This document shows, piece after piece, positions 17,285 to 27,514 of a stretch of 64,000 nt of DNA; the first letter of the stretch is position 1; each line of letters begins with the position of its first letter. Position numbers and translations under genes: made by a program. Location: assembly GCF_042654345.1 (NCBI RefSeq), contig NZ_JBHSGB010000017.1, positions 398,151-462,150 of the forward strand. Reading direction: 5' to 3'. The DNA comes from Pararheinheimera marina (GTDB lineage: Bacteria > Pseudomonadota > Gammaproteobacteria > Enterobacterales > Alteromonadaceae). The notes under the pieces were generated by a model, which was not told the origin of the DNA, did not search any database, and saw only the letters and a list, made by a program, of their open reading frames with translations.

Positions 17285-17299
17285 TATTTTGAAAAAATA
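17285..17299. promoter_or_regulatory. Possible operator of the WYL regulator
   Basis: Dyad TATTTT-GAA-AAAATA just upstream of the regulator start. Position fits autoregulation; AT-rich dyads also occur by chance. Confidence 0.35.
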
Positions 17300-17441
17300 T
17301 ACAGCACAGACGTTCTTGCTGTCACCTTCTCGATATCTCAGGTCTTAAGATGTTCACGTCGACTTGCTTCTTAAGCAGTCAGGTTAAAGTTGAAGTAATG
17401 TTTTGAGTTGACCAGACGCTTGTACAGTCTGGCCAGGGTGT

Positions 17442-17618
17442 CAATTTGCGTTATCCGGTAACAGCGGACGTTCATCCGGTCCTCATCTGCATTACGAGCT
17501 GGTCATCAATAACAACCCTGTTAACTCTCTGGCGTTTCGGGCAGCGGCACCCGCTGATAACAAACTCGAACAGCATGCCTTTGCGCATGCCAGAGACTAC
17601 GAACGATACCTGGACTGA
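17442..17618 (+). pseudogene. C-terminal fragment of M23 peptidase from the sil/pco locus
   Basis: The frame reads QFALSGNSGRSSGPHLHYEL, then ...RAAAPADNKLEQHAFAHARDYERYLD and a stop. HLHYE is the metal-binding HxH of LytM/M23 peptidases. Such a peptidase gene commonly stands between silP and pco genes in enterobacterial copper/silver islands. The N-terminal part is gone, so this marks the left breakpoint of the imported sil segment. A strong GC stem (17621-17631 with 17633-17643) follows the stop. Confidence 0.8.
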
Positions 17619-17651
17619 TAACGGGACCGCGACGCGGCCCCGTCTGCCGGA

Positions 17652-17849
17652 TTAATTTTTTTTATCGTTTTCACTTCCGTGATGTTGATGATCTCCATGC
17701 CCTCCGTGGCCGTGGAAAAGATGCATTAGCGGGCAGACCAGCAATAACAGATATGGCCAGTAACCTGCCACATGTGACCAGTGTTCGCGCAGGAGGGCAA
17801 ATGCCGCGATCGCGGCGACAGCAATAAGCGCATAGGTGGTACTTTTCAT
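17652..17849 (-). CDS. Small DUF2933-type membrane protein
   Basis: 65 residues: one or two hydrophobic segments (about 4-20 and 29-44) and a His/Gly-rich tail (HLFHGHGGHGDHQHHG) that could bind metal ions. DUF2933 proteins often accompany silP/copA-type ATPases; function is unknown. AGGAG is well placed. It follows silP by 40 bases on the same strand. Confidence 0.8.
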   Translation of the reverse strand: MKSTTYALIAVAAIAAFALLREHWSHVAGYWPYLLLLVCPLMHLFHGHGGHGDHQHHGSENDKKN

Positions 17850-17889
17850 ACTGGACTCCTTCTGTTCGTAACTGACCCTTCACTCAGTG

Positions 17890-20337
17890 TTATTTCCCGA
17901 GCCTGACACTTTTCAGACGCAACGCATTCACAATGACGCTGACGGAGGAAAGAGCCATGGCCGCCGCCGCAATAACTGGCGACAGCAGTATTCCATACAC
18001 AGGATAAAGCAGACCTGCAGCCACAGGCACGCCAAGTGCGTTGTAGATAAATGCAAAAAACAGATTCTGTCGGATATTTTTCATGGTGATCTCTGACAGA
18101 TGACGGGCCCTGTTCAGTATCATCAAGTCGCCTTTGAGAAGGGTGACTCCGGCACTTTCAATTGCCACATCTGTACCCGTTCCCATAGCTATGCCCACGT
18201 CAGCCGCTGCCAGCGCCGGGGCATCATTTACACCGTCCCCCGCCATCGCAACCACATGACCAGACGCTTTCAGTCGGGTTATCACTGCTTTTTTGCCGTC
18301 AGGCAGAACCCCGGCTTCAACCTCATCTATTCCCAGTTTCCGTGCGACTGCTTCAGCAGTAAGCTGGTTATCCCCGGTGAGCATAACAATGCGGATCCCC
18401 GCCTGACGCAAAGCTTTAAGCGCATCCGGCGTGGTTGCTTTCACGGGATCCGAGATAGCTATCAGGCCTGCAAGGTACCCATCTGTGGCCACATAGATAA
18501 CGGTAGCGCCTTCCATCCGCAACGTATCCGCAACGGCCTTTTGATTATCAATAACGATACTGTTTTCCTGCATAGCCAGTTCATTACCAATAACAACCCG
18601 TTGACCTTCAACATCGCCTGAAACACCTTTCCCCGACGGAGCATTGAAATCACTGACTGCGGGTATCATGATCCCCCTGTGCTGGGCTGCCCGGACTACA
18701 GCCACACCCAGCGGATGCTGCGAGCCTTTTTCCACTGCGGCCGCTACACGTAAAAGAGATGCTTCCCCACCCAGATTGAGACTGATAATCCCTGTCACCG
18801 TAGGCGAACCTTCCGTGAGCGTGCCTGTTTTGTCGACAACCAGCGTGTCCACTTTTTCAAGACGCTCAAGGGCTTCGGCATTCCTGATTAACACCCCGGC
18901 CTGGGCACCTTTGCCTACCCCCACCATTATCGACATCGGTGTGGCCAGCCCCAGTGCACAGGGGCAGGCAATAATCAGGACCGACACAGCCGCAATCAGA
19001 CCGTGCGCCATCCTGGGCTCGGGCCCCCAGACAGACCAGATCACGAAAGCAACAACCGCGATAAGTATCACCAGAGGAACAAACCAGCCTGAAACGCTGT
19101 CAGCCATTCTCTGGATGGGGGCACGCGAACGCTGTGCATCAGCGACCATCTGAACAATTCGTGAGAGCATCGTTTCATCACCGACTTTCTCTGCACGGAT
19201 GATAAGACTACCTGTCTGATTAATCGTCCCTCCAATGACAGGGTCACTCTTCGTTTTGATAACCGGCATAGACTCCCCGGTCACCATCGATTCATCAACG
19301 GTTGTTTTGCCTTCGATCACGATACCGTCGACCGGAATACTCTCTCCAGGTCTGATGCGGAGCTTATCGCCAGGCAGGACATCTTCCGCATTAATATCCG
19401 TTTCATGACCGTCATGATCCAGCCGTCTGGCGGTTTTGGGGGCAAGGTTCAGAAGCGCAGTAATGGCGCCTGAGGTTTGTTCCCGTGCCCGCAGCTCAAG
19501 AACCTGTCCCAGCAGAACAAGCACCGTAATAACTGCTGCGGCTTCAAAATAAACGGCCACCAGGCCATCCATGTTTCTGAACGATGCAGGAAACCAGGAG
19601 GGGAAGACGGTTGCAATGACGCTGTAAACCCAGGCTACGCCGGTCCCCATTGCAACAAGGGTAAACATATTCAGGGAGCGGTTACGTAACGACATTCCGG
19701 CTCGGGCGAAGAATGGCCAGCCACACCACAACACGACAGGGGAGGCCAGAAGCAGCTGCAGCCATGTGTTGTACTGTGGCGGTACTGTATTCCTCAAGTC
19801 GGGAAACAGATGAGATCCCATTTCGAGTACCAGAACCGGAAACGCCAGCAACAACCCCAGCCAGAAGCGTCTTGTCATGTCGTGAAGTTCATCACTCGGC
19901 CCCGTGGATGCCGTAGCTACGAGCGGCTCCAGTGCCATTCCACAGACAGGACAGCTTCCGGGACCACTGCGGCGTATCTCCGGGTGCATCGGACATGTCC
20001 ACACACCTTCAGAATTCTCTTTTTCCGCCTGGTGGTGAGGCTGTTTTATCTGATCAGGGCTGACTTCGTGATGATCGTGGTGATGGTGATGGGAATGTTC
20101 ACTGGCATCTTCGGTAAGATAACGATCGGGATGGGCTTTAAATTTACTCTCACAGCTGGCGGAGCAGAAATAAAGTTGATGGTCCTGGTATCGAATGCTG
20201 CTGTGCGCCCTGTCGGGCAGGATGGCCATCCCGCACACGGGATCTCTCACCTTATGCAATACGTGGCCCTCGTCCGGGGATAATGTCTGCTCAGAAGCAG
20301 TCTGGTTGTTGTGTTGCACTGCATTGTCATTTTTCAC
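17890..20337 (-). CDS. silP: Silver/copper-exporting P-type ATPase SilP
   Basis: P1B-type ATPase pumping monovalent Ag+/Cu+ out of the cytoplasm, 815 residues. N-terminal YHS-like metal domain (KVRDPVCGMAI, about 30-75), a His-rich linker (EHSHHHHHDHHE), and a second metal-binding domain (MHPEIRRSGPGSCPVCGMALE, about 115-135). The catalytic core has TGES, the CPC ion motif (IIACPCALGLATP), phosphorylation site DKTGTLT and GDGVNDAPAL. Unlike the chromosomal CopA it lacks a GMTCASC domain. Order silC-F-B-A-G-P is conserved in enterobacterial sil loci. Confidence 0.95.
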   Translation of the reverse strand: MKNDNAVQHNNQTASEQTLSPDEGHVLHKVRDPVCGMAILPDRAHSSIRYQDHQLYFCSASCESKFKAHPDRYLTEDASEHSHHHHHDHHEVSPDQIKQPHHQAEKENSEGVWTCPMHPEIRRSGPGSCPVCGMALEPLVATASTGPSDELHDMTRRFWLGLLLAFPVLVLEMGSHLFPDLRNTVPPQYNTWLQLLLASPVVLWCGWPFFARAGMSLRNRSLNMFTLVAMGTGVAWVYSVIATVFPSWFPASFRNMDGLVAVYFEAAAVITVLVLLGQVLELRAREQTSGAITALLNLAPKTARRLDHDGHETDINAEDVLPGDKLRIRPGESIPVDGIVIEGKTTVDESMVTGESMPVIKTKSDPVIGGTINQTGSLIIRAEKVGDETMLSRIVQMVADAQRSRAPIQRMADSVSGWFVPLVILIAVVAFVIWSVWGPEPRMAHGLIAAVSVLIIACPCALGLATPMSIMVGVGKGAQAGVLIRNAEALERLEKVDTLVVDKTGTLTEGSPTVTGIISLNLGGEASLLRVAAAVEKGSQHPLGVAVVRAAQHRGIMIPAVSDFNAPSGKGVSGDVEGQRVVIGNELAMQENSIVIDNQKAVADTLRMEGATVIYVATDGYLAGLIAISDPVKATTPDALKALRQAGIRIVMLTGDNQLTAEAVARKLGIDEVEAGVLPDGKKAVITRLKASGHVVAMAGDGVNDAPALAAADVGIAMGTGTDVAIESAGVTLLKGDLMILNRARHLSEITMKNIRQNLFFAFIYNALGVPVAAGLLYPVYGILLSPVIAAAAMALSSVSVIVNALRLKSVRLGK

Positions 20338-20463
20338 AGTAACTCTCCTTATGCATACCGAAGCATCTTCTGTCTTCAGGGTATGTCATGGATGCGATTA
20401 TCACGAATATCGCCGGCACAGGAGTGCCTGCTACCGGCGTCCCGTTATCAGCCGTTCCGCTGA

Positions 20464-20904
20464 CTATTCGATTCGCTGAAAGACTTTTTTACTTCCATCC
20501 GGTGAGAATGCGATAACATCGTAAGCCTCTTTTCGGGCTCCCATCTCCATTCCAGGACTTCCTGCTGGCATACCGGGGGTGGCGAGACCGTATATACCCG
20601 AACCAGACTGCATTGCCTTATGTATCGTTGTCGCAGGCACATGGCCTTCAATGATCAAATTACCGGCAACCGCGGTATGACAACTTCGTAGTCCTGCAGG
20701 AATAGCATGCTTTTCTTTCAGGGCTGACAGCGCCTGATCATTCATGACGTGAGTTCGTACTTCAAACCCGTCTTTTTCCATCGCTTTGCCCCACAGGGAA
20801 CAACAGCCACAGTTTTCAGATTTGTACATATCAATCACTTTTTCACTCGCCATCGCGGGTAGTGAAAGGCCGAGAGCCAGCGCCATTAGAACCACTTTTT
20901 TCAT
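20464..20904 (-). CDS. silG: Periplasmic DUF411 metal-binding protein (SilG/CopG)
   Basis: 146 residues with a Sec signal (LMALALGLSLPAMA). DUF411 features: ENCGCCSLWG Cys cluster, IPAGLRSCHTAV and the PGMPAGSPGMEMG Met loop. CopG-type proteins bind copper/silver in the periplasm and may change its redox state. A GTG two codons upstream is an alternative start; AGAGGTG favours the ATG. Confidence 0.9.
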   Translation of the reverse strand: MKKVVLMALALGLSLPAMASEKVIDMYKSENCGCCSLWGKAMEKDGFEVRTHVMNDQALSALKEKHAIPAGLRSCHTAVAGNLIIEGHVPATTIHKAMQSGSGIYGLATPGMPAGSPGMEMGARKEAYDVIAFSPDGSKKVFQRIE

Positions 20905-20990
20905 ACTCACCTCTGTATATTATCGATATAAACCCTGACGTCAGGGTGAATCAGTAAAGAAGGACACCCACAGGGGGTGCCCTTTCAGGT

Positions 20991-23900
20991 TCAGGACACG
21001 CTTTTTTTATGTCTGCGCAGCCAGATTAATTTGTAGGCGGCAGGAATAATGAACAGGGACAGCAGCGGAGCCGTGATCATCCCACCAATCATGGGTGCCG
21101 CGATACGGCTCATGACCTCTGAACCTGCACCGGTTCCCCAGAGTATTGGCAGCAGACCCGCAATGATCACCGCCACGGTCATGGCTTTCGGCCGGACACG
21201 CAGTACGGCACCATGATAGAGGGCTTCATCAAGGCCTTCCGGTGTGAACGTCTCTTTACGGGACAATTCCGGGTGCGCTTCAATGGCATGACGCAGATAC
21301 ATCAGCATGACCACGCCAAACTCTGCTGCCACCCCGGCCAGGGCGATAAACCCGGTTCCGGTCGCCACTGACATATGGAAGCCCTGCCAGTACAGGAACC
21401 ATATCCCGCCAACCAGGGCAAACGGCAGGCTCATCAAGATCAACAGGGCTTCATCAACCCTGCGGAATGCCAGATATAACAGGATGAAGATGATCATCAC
21501 CGTCATCGGTACCATCAGTTTTAATTTCTTATTGGCGTGCTCGAGTAATTCAAACTGTCCTGAGAATGCCACACTGGTCCCCGGTCTCAGTTTCACTTTC
21601 TCACTGATGGCCGTCTTAATATCGTTCACCACCGACACCATGTCCCTGCCGCGGGCATCAACATAAATCCAGCTGGCTGGCCGGGCATTTTCGGTTTTCA
21701 GCATGGTTGGTCCGGAAACGACCTTAATATCGGCAACATCGCCCAGCGTAATTTGCTGCTTCATTGGGGTCAGGATTGGCATCTCTCTCAACGCCTGCGG
21801 ACTGTTACGGTAATCCTGCGGATAGCGAATGTTAATAGGGTACCGGGCCACGCCTTCAACCGTCTCACCCACCATAGCCCCACCGATTGCTGAAGAGACG
21901 AACAGCTGGACGTCGCCCACAGTCATCCCGTACCGGGAAGCTTTTTCCCGGTTAATGTCCACATCAATATAACGTCCACCTTCCAGTCGTTCAGCCAGTG
22001 CGGAAACCACACCAGGTACGGTTTTAGCGACTGCTTCGATACTCTGTGCTGTTACATCGATATCCGACAGAACAGTACCCGATACCTTAATACCTATCGG
22101 ACTTTTAATGCCGGTTGAGAGCATATCAATACGGTTACGGATAGGCGGTACCCAGAGGTTGGCCAGACCCGGTAAACGGACGGTCCTGTCGAGTTCTTCA
22201 ATAATCTTGTCAATCGTCATGCCTGGACGCCACTGATCCTCAGGTTTCAGTTGGATGGTGGTTTCCATCATTTCGAGCGGAGCAGAATCCGTGGCGGTCT
22301 CAGCCTTACCGGTCTTGCCAAAAACGGAGGCCACTTCAGGCACCGTTTTGATTAGTTTGTCCGTGGTCTGTAAGAGCGCAGCAGCTTCTCCAGGAGACAC
22401 GCCAGGTAACGTTGACGGCATATACAACAGGTCACCTTCGTTCATCTTCGGTAAAAACTCGCCGCCCACCTGACTCAGTGGCCAGATAACAGTGAAAATG
22501 GATAAAGCCGCAACCAGCAGGGTTGTTTTTGGCCAGTGTAGTACCCTGAGCAGTAACGGGTGATACGCTTTAATCAGCAACCGGTTCAGTGGGTTACTGG
22601 TCTCAGCAGGAATTTTCCCGCGGATCCAGAACCCCATCAGAATAGGGATAACAATGATTGCCAGTATGGCTGCACCCGCCATGGAATACGTTTTTGTAAA
22701 GGCCAGCGGACCAAACAGACGCCCTTCCTGCCCTTCCAGGGTAAAAATAGGAATGAACGATAATGTGATAATCAGCAGGCTGATAAACAGCGCTGGACCC
22801 ACTTCAACGGAGGCGTCAGTGATAACCTTCCAGCGGGTGGCATTATCAATCTGTTCCCCGGGATGCTGATGGTCCCACTCCTCAAGCCGTTTATGCGCGT
22901 TTTCGATCATGACGATGGCGGCATCCACCATAGCTCCGACGGCTATTGCAATCCCTCCCAGCGACATAATGTTGGCATTCAGCCCCTGGAAGTGCATGAC
23001 GATAAAGGCGATACACAGGCCAAGTGGCAGAGAAATAATCGCCACCAGGGCAGAACGGACATGCCAGAGGAACAGTGCGCAAACGACAGCAACAACGATA
23101 AACTCTTCAAGAAGCTTGTAACTGAGGTTGTCAATCGCACGATCGATTAACTGGCTGCGATCGTATGTCGTTACGATCTCCACTCCTTCAGGCAGGCTTG
23201 CCTTCAGCGTGTCCAGTTTATCCCTCACCGCCGTAATGACTTCGCGTGCATTTTTGCCCGAACGCAGGATCACCACTCCGCCAGCGACTTCGCCCTGACC
23301 GTTAAGCTCAGCGATACCACGCCGCATTTCCGGTCCCATTTGTATGCGGGCAACATCACGCAGGTAAACAGGTACTCCATTTTCCCCCGTTTTCAGGACG
23401 ATATTTTTGAAATCATCAATAGTCTGAAGATAACCGCTGGCCCGGACCATATACTCTGACTCAGCAATTTCAACAGATGAGCCACCGGCTTCCTGGTTAG
23501 ATGAGCTAAGAGCTTGTTTTACTTCTGGCAGACTGATGCCGTACTGCGTCAGTTTTACCGGGTCAAGCTGGATCTGATACTGCTTAACCACGCCGCCTAC
23601 GGATGCAACTTCAGCGACATTAGGAATGGTTTTCAGCTCAAACTTCAGGAACCAGTCCTGCAGAGAACGCAGTTCTGAAAGGTCGTGTTTTCCGCTGCGA
23701 TCGACAAGGGCATATTCAAAAATCCAGCCCACACCCGTGGCATCCGGACCGATTTCAGAACTCACCCCGGCGGGCAGTTTTCCCTGAACCTGATTCAGAT
23801 ATTCCAGCACGCGGGAACGGGCCCAGTACAGATCGGTGCCGTCTTCAAAAATGACATATACATACGAATCACCGAACTGTGAAAAACCACGCACAGTTTT

Positions 23901-24137
23901 TGCGCCAGGTACGGAGAGCATGGTGGTGGTAAGTGGATAGGTGACCTGGTTTTCTACAATCTGCGGGGCCTGGCCGGGATAGCTGGTTTTAATAATGACC
24001 TGCACATCTGACAGGTCAGGCAAGGCATCGACCGGCGTGTTAATAATCGTCCATGTACCCCAGATGCTGAGAAACAGGGCCCCCATCATGACCAGGAAAC
24101 GGTTGGCGACAGAGCGCCGGATAATCCATTCAATCAT
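20991..24137 (-). CDS. silA: Silver/copper RND pump SilA (CusA family)
   Basis: Inner-membrane heavy-metal RND transporter, 1048 residues. Full-length with the CusA start (MIEWIIRRSVANRFLVMM), TM4 motif GAMVDAAIVMIENAHK, two large periplasmic loops and the C-terminal TM block GTGAGSEVMSRIAAPMIGGM. Forms the SilCBA channel exporting Ag+/Cu+ from periplasm to outside. It follows silB by 10 bases. Confidence 0.97.
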   Translation of the reverse strand: MIEWIIRRSVANRFLVMMGALFLSIWGTWTIINTPVDALPDLSDVQVIIKTSYPGQAPQIVENQVTYPLTTTMLSVPGAKTVRGFSQFGDSYVYVIFEDGTDLYWARSRVLEYLNQVQGKLPAGVSSEIGPDATGVGWIFEYALVDRSGKHDLSELRSLQDWFLKFELKTIPNVAEVASVGGVVKQYQIQLDPVKLTQYGISLPEVKQALSSSNQEAGGSSVEIAESEYMVRASGYLQTIDDFKNIVLKTGENGVPVYLRDVARIQMGPEMRRGIAELNGQGEVAGGVVILRSGKNAREVITAVRDKLDTLKASLPEGVEIVTTYDRSQLIDRAIDNLSYKLLEEFIVVAVVCALFLWHVRSALVAIISLPLGLCIAFIVMHFQGLNANIMSLGGIAIAVGAMVDAAIVMIENAHKRLEEWDHQHPGEQIDNATRWKVITDASVEVGPALFISLLIITLSFIPIFTLEGQEGRLFGPLAFTKTYSMAGAAILAIIVIPILMGFWIRGKIPAETSNPLNRLLIKAYHPLLLRVLHWPKTTLLVAALSIFTVIWPLSQVGGEFLPKMNEGDLLYMPSTLPGVSPGEAAALLQTTDKLIKTVPEVASVFGKTGKAETATDSAPLEMMETTIQLKPEDQWRPGMTIDKIIEELDRTVRLPGLANLWVPPIRNRIDMLSTGIKSPIGIKVSGTVLSDIDVTAQSIEAVAKTVPGVVSALAERLEGGRYIDVDINREKASRYGMTVGDVQLFVSSAIGGAMVGETVEGVARYPINIRYPQDYRNSPQALREMPILTPMKQQITLGDVADIKVVSGPTMLKTENARPASWIYVDARGRDMVSVVNDIKTAISEKVKLRPGTSVAFSGQFELLEHANKKLKLMVPMTVMIIFILLYLAFRRVDEALLILMSLPFALVGGIWFLYWQGFHMSVATGTGFIALAGVAAEFGVVMLMYLRHAIEAHPELSRKETFTPEGLDEALYHGAVLRVRPKAMTVAVIIAGLLPILWGTGAGSEVMSRIAAPMIGGMITAPLLSLFIIPAAYKLIWLRRHKKSVS

Positions 24138-24147
24138 CGTCGTCTCC

Positions 24148-25440
24148 TCAGTGCCCTGAATGCCTATTTACAGGCTGGTCAGACATTGCTGGCATACTGC
24201 TTTCTGTTTTTTCAGGATGGCGCATACGTTCCAGCGCGCCCGTAATATTGGCTTCGGAGTCAATGAGGAACAGACCACTGACCACCACGGTATCGCCTTC
24301 ATTCAGGCCGGAGCCGATGCCGGACTGTTGTTGTGATTCATGCAGAACGTGGATCTGTTTCGGCACAAACTTGCCTTCATCATCAACAGTAATCACGCGC
24401 TGTTCTTTGCCGGTATCGATAACGGCCTGGCTTGGTATCAGCAGCATCTCCTGGCTCTTGGTATTGAGTTTCAGATAGGCATTCATGCCCGGCTTGAGAA
24501 ACTCATCCTTATTAGAAACCTGGAGACGGACCTGAAGCGTACGGGTTGTCTGATCCACGCTGGGAAGAATGTTCCATTTTTCGACATGGAATGTTTTATC
24601 CGGATAAGCCGGTACCGAAATTTCAAACTGCGACGTATCTTTCAGCAGATAGGCGATAGATTCCGGCACTGCAGCGCTGATCCAGACCGGGTCCATCCCC
24701 TGAATCTGAGCCACCACCTTATCTTTCGAAATATTCATGCCGGTGCGCAGGTCAAATGCAGTAATGACACCATCAATAGGTGCTTTAATGGTAAAACGGG
24801 TCTGGATTGTGCGGGTTGAACGCAGTCTTTGAATATCCTCTTCCGGCATACCAGCCAGACGAAGTCGCTCCAGAACCCCTTTTATCTGGGTTGGCGTACC
24901 GCCTGTACCGGATAGCAGCAGGAACTCACTTTGTGCCTCAACCCATTCAGGAATGGTGATATCGATAAGCGGAGTGCCTTTCTTCACATGATCGCCAGTA
25001 GTCAGGGGATACACTTTTTCGACGAAACCGTCAGAGCGCGCCTGCACAATGACAAACTGATATTCGTTGTAACTGACATTAGCCGGGATTGTCTGAGAAT
25101 AATTCAGCATTCCTCGCGTGACTTTTTGCGTTTTTAATCCCAGATTCTGAACCTGGGTTGGATCGATACGGATCCCGCCATTGCTTTTATCGCCACTTTC
25201 ATCAGCATATTTTGGCACAAGGTCCATATCCATAAAGGGAGATTTTCCGGGTTTATCAAATTTGGTATCCGGTTTCATCGGGTCATACCAGAAAAGTACC
25301 TTTTTCTCCGGTGCCTTTTGTTCTGTTTGTACTGTTTTTTGTGATGAGTTTACATACTGCCAGGCAGTAACCGATATCAGCCCTCCTGCTAGGAGGCTGC
25401 TGATAATTATTGCAGCATATTTTATCTTTAAAGAAGCCAT
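24148..25440 (-). CDS. silB: RND membrane-fusion protein SilB (CusB family)
   Basis: Periplasmic adaptor, 430 residues. N-terminal anchor (about 7-28), then a Met-containing metal-binding segment (WYDPMKPDTKFDKPGKSPFM, MDLVPKYA), barrel-sandwich and beta-barrel regions (RSDGFVEKVYPLTTGDHVKK, FTIKAPIDGVITAF). In CusB the N-terminal Met residues receive metal from CusF; the same residues are visible here. Confidence 0.95.
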   Translation of the reverse strand: MASLKIKYAAIIISSLLAGGLISVTAWQYVNSSQKTVQTEQKAPEKKVLFWYDPMKPDTKFDKPGKSPFMDMDLVPKYADESGDKSNGGIRIDPTQVQNLGLKTQKVTRGMLNYSQTIPANVSYNEYQFVIVQARSDGFVEKVYPLTTGDHVKKGTPLIDITIPEWVEAQSEFLLLSGTGGTPTQIKGVLERLRLAGMPEEDIQRLRSTRTIQTRFTIKAPIDGVITAFDLRTGMNISKDKVVAQIQGMDPVWISAAVPESIAYLLKDTSQFEISVPAYPDKTFHVEKWNILPSVDQTTRTLQVRLQVSNKDEFLKPGMNAYLKLNTKSQEMLLIPSQAVIDTGKEQRVITVDDEGKFVPKQIHVLHESQQQSGIGSGLNEGDTVVVSGLFLIDSEANITGALERMRHPEKTESSMPAMSDQPVNRHSGH

Positions 25441-25553
25441 ACAATTTCTCGCTGAAAAATCAAAACACCTGGCATATGCGCCCGATCATTCATTCACAGT
25501 AATCCCTTAATGAATGTTCAGGCGCACTGGATGTATTCGCTCCGGACAGTCAA

Positions 25554-25907
25554 TCAGGATTGCGTAACGTTAATGCTTTTGAGTAAGGAGATATTGCCCT
25601 GCTGAATAAACGAGAAATCGACATGGTTGCCGGTTTTCAGGGCATTGATAGCGTCGTCTGCATTAACAAAAGTGAAGCGCATGGTCATTGCAGGCCAGCC
25701 CACCGCAGGGATTGCTTCGTGCGAAATGGTGATCTTTTTACTATTCATATCAATGTCTTTAACGACACCGGTGCCCTTGATAACCTGCTGTACCGAAGCA
25801 TCACTGGCAGCATTCATATCGCCATGCTGATGTGTTTCAGCATGAAGACCGGCAGAAAACATGACAGAGAAGGCACCAAATAAAACAGCTTTAAGTGAAT
25901 TACGCAT
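25554..25907 (-). CDS. silF: Periplasmic silver/copper chaperone SilF (CusF family)
   Basis: 117 residues with signal peptide (about 1-23). The CusF fold holds the Ag+/Cu+ site: His in ISHEAIPAVGW, the stacking Trp, and two Met in PAMTMRF. Delivers metal to SilB. Lies between silC and silB as in known sil operons. Confidence 0.95.
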   Translation of the reverse strand: MRNSLKAVLFGAFSVMFSAGLHAETHQHGDMNAASDASVQQVIKGTGVVKDIDMNSKKITISHEAIPAVGWPAMTMRFTFVNADDAINALKTGNHVDFSFIQQGNISLLKSINVTQS

Positions 25908-25939
25908 TTTTAATTTCCTGATTAATTAATTAAATAAAT

Positions 25940-27325
25940 TTATTCTACCCAACCGCCACCCAGCGCAGTAAACAGATTAATTTCGTTAACCTGTCGGGAA
26001 TAGGTAAGATCGAGAATGGTTTGCTGCGTAGCGAAGAGGGAACGTTCTGCATCCAGCACTTCGATGTAACTGACAGCACCACTTGCATACAATCCTCTGG
26101 CTCGCTGGAGAGTTATCTGAAGTGAATCAAGATAACGCTGCTGTGACTCAAGTTGCTGGCTAAGGCTGTCGCGCAGCGCAAACGTGTCGGAAACATCCTT
26201 AAAGGCGGACTGAATTTTTTGTTCGTAATTAACCACCGACTGTTGCTGGCGAATTTCTGCCAGTTTGAGATTGGCTTTGTTCCTGCCGGCATTAAAAACA
26301 GGAATGTCAATTTTAGGGATAAAATTCCACATTCCGCTTCCTGGCGTGAAGAGACTGGACAGCTCCGTACTGCTTGCGGAAAGGCCACTGGTCAGGGTAA
26401 TGGACGGGAAAAAGGCCGCCCGCGCTGCGCCAATATTCGCATCAGCCGCTTTCAGCTGGTATTCCGCCTCCATAATATCCGGTCGCTGCAGCAAAATTTG
26501 TGACGACAGGTTTGATGGCAGTTTAACTGGCGCGATCTCACCGCCTTTCATCCCTTTTTCTGGCGGCAGTGCACGGTACGTTCCCAGCACCAGTTGCAGG
26601 GCATTGTTTGCCTGAGCCAGATCGCCTTCTCGTTTGGCTATCTCAGCGCGGGTACTTTCGATTTGTCCCCTGGCCTGTTCAAGCGCCAGCACATTCGTAC
26701 TCCCGGTCACGAGCTGTTGCTCAACGAAAGCATAGGACTGTTGATAATTTTTCAGCGTTTCCCGCGCAATACCAAGTTGTTCGTACGCCAGTTGCTGGCT
26801 GAAATAGCTTTGTGAAACGTTGGATACCAGCAGGATGTGTACGGCCCGACGGGCTTCTTCGCTGGCAAAGTAGTTCTGGCGATCAGCATCACTCATGTTC
26901 TTAAGTTTGCCGAAAAAATCGAGCTCATAACTGAACTCCAGACCTGCGTCGTACTCCTGTGTGGTCGGCTTGTCACCTTTCAGACCACCGCTGTATGTGA
27001 TCCCGGATGAGGCATTCAGCTGGGGATAACGATCTGCATCCGTGACGTTGAACTGGGCCCGGGCCTCTTCAACCTTCAGTGCAGCCATTCTCAAATCACG
27101 GTTATTAGTCAGGGCTTCAGTAATCAGCCGGGTGACCTGGGGATCGACAAAAAAGTTACGCCAGCCCGTATCCTGATAGCCATTCACCGCTGGCGTCAGG
27201 CTGTTACGGGACAGTGAAAACTGCTGGGGTACCGGTGCTGCCGGACGCTGATATTCAGGCGCCAGAGAGACACAACCAGCCAGAATGAAGATTGTGCTGA
27301 TGCTGAGTAGTTTTAATTTGAACAT
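25940..27325 (-). CDS. silC: RND outer-membrane channel SilC (CusC family)
   Basis: TolC-like outer-membrane lipoprotein, 461 residues. Lipobox LAGC with Cys18; two OEP repeats with motifs DTGWRNFFVDPQVTRLI, RPDIMEAEYQLKAADANIGAA and SYIEVLDAERSLF. First gene of silCFBAGP; a SilR box lies about 100 bases upstream in the divergent region with silR. Confidence 0.95.
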   Translation of the reverse strand: MFKLKLLSISTIFILAGCVSLAPEYQRPAAPVPQQFSLSRNSLTPAVNGYQDTGWRNFFVDPQVTRLITEALTNNRDLRMAALKVEEARAQFNVTDADRYPQLNASSGITYSGGLKGDKPTTQEYDAGLEFSYELDFFGKLKNMSDADRQNYFASEEARRAVHILLVSNVSQSYFSQQLAYEQLGIARETLKNYQQSYAFVEQQLVTGSTNVLALEQARGQIESTRAEIAKREGDLAQANNALQLVLGTYRALPPEKGMKGGEIAPVKLPSNLSSQILLQRPDIMEAEYQLKAADANIGAARAAFFPSITLTSGLSASSTELSSLFTPGSGMWNFIPKIDIPVFNAGRNKANLKLAEIRQQQSVVNYEQKIQSAFKDVSDTFALRDSLSQQLESQQRYLDSLQITLQRARGLYASGAVSYIEVLDAERSLFATQQTILDLTYSRQVNEINLFTALGGGWVE

Positions 27326-27428
27326 ATTGCTTCTCGTCCAGGCAGACCTGGTAAATGGTTCAAATGAAGTTCAGAGTATTACCAGGGTTACTTTACAGAA
27401 TGCACTCTGTTTGTCGGGTGACAGAATA

Positions 27429-27444
27429 ATGACAATGTTGTCAT
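27429..27444. promoter_or_regulatory. SilR/CusR box between silC and silR
   Basis: ATGACAATGTTGTCAT is a perfect inverted repeat matching the CusR/PcoR-type box in the divergent silC-silR promoter region. It likely serves both promoters. Confidence 0.88.
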
Positions 27445-27514
27445 TTTTACGGTAATTCGTTGATTACGATCGTGTGCGCAATAGAATGACATTAGCAGCC
27501 AGACGGGGAGCAAG

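Noticed and set aside
18644..19153. 169-residue plus-strand frame in silP
   Set aside because: Antisense to the conserved ATPase core; shadow frame.
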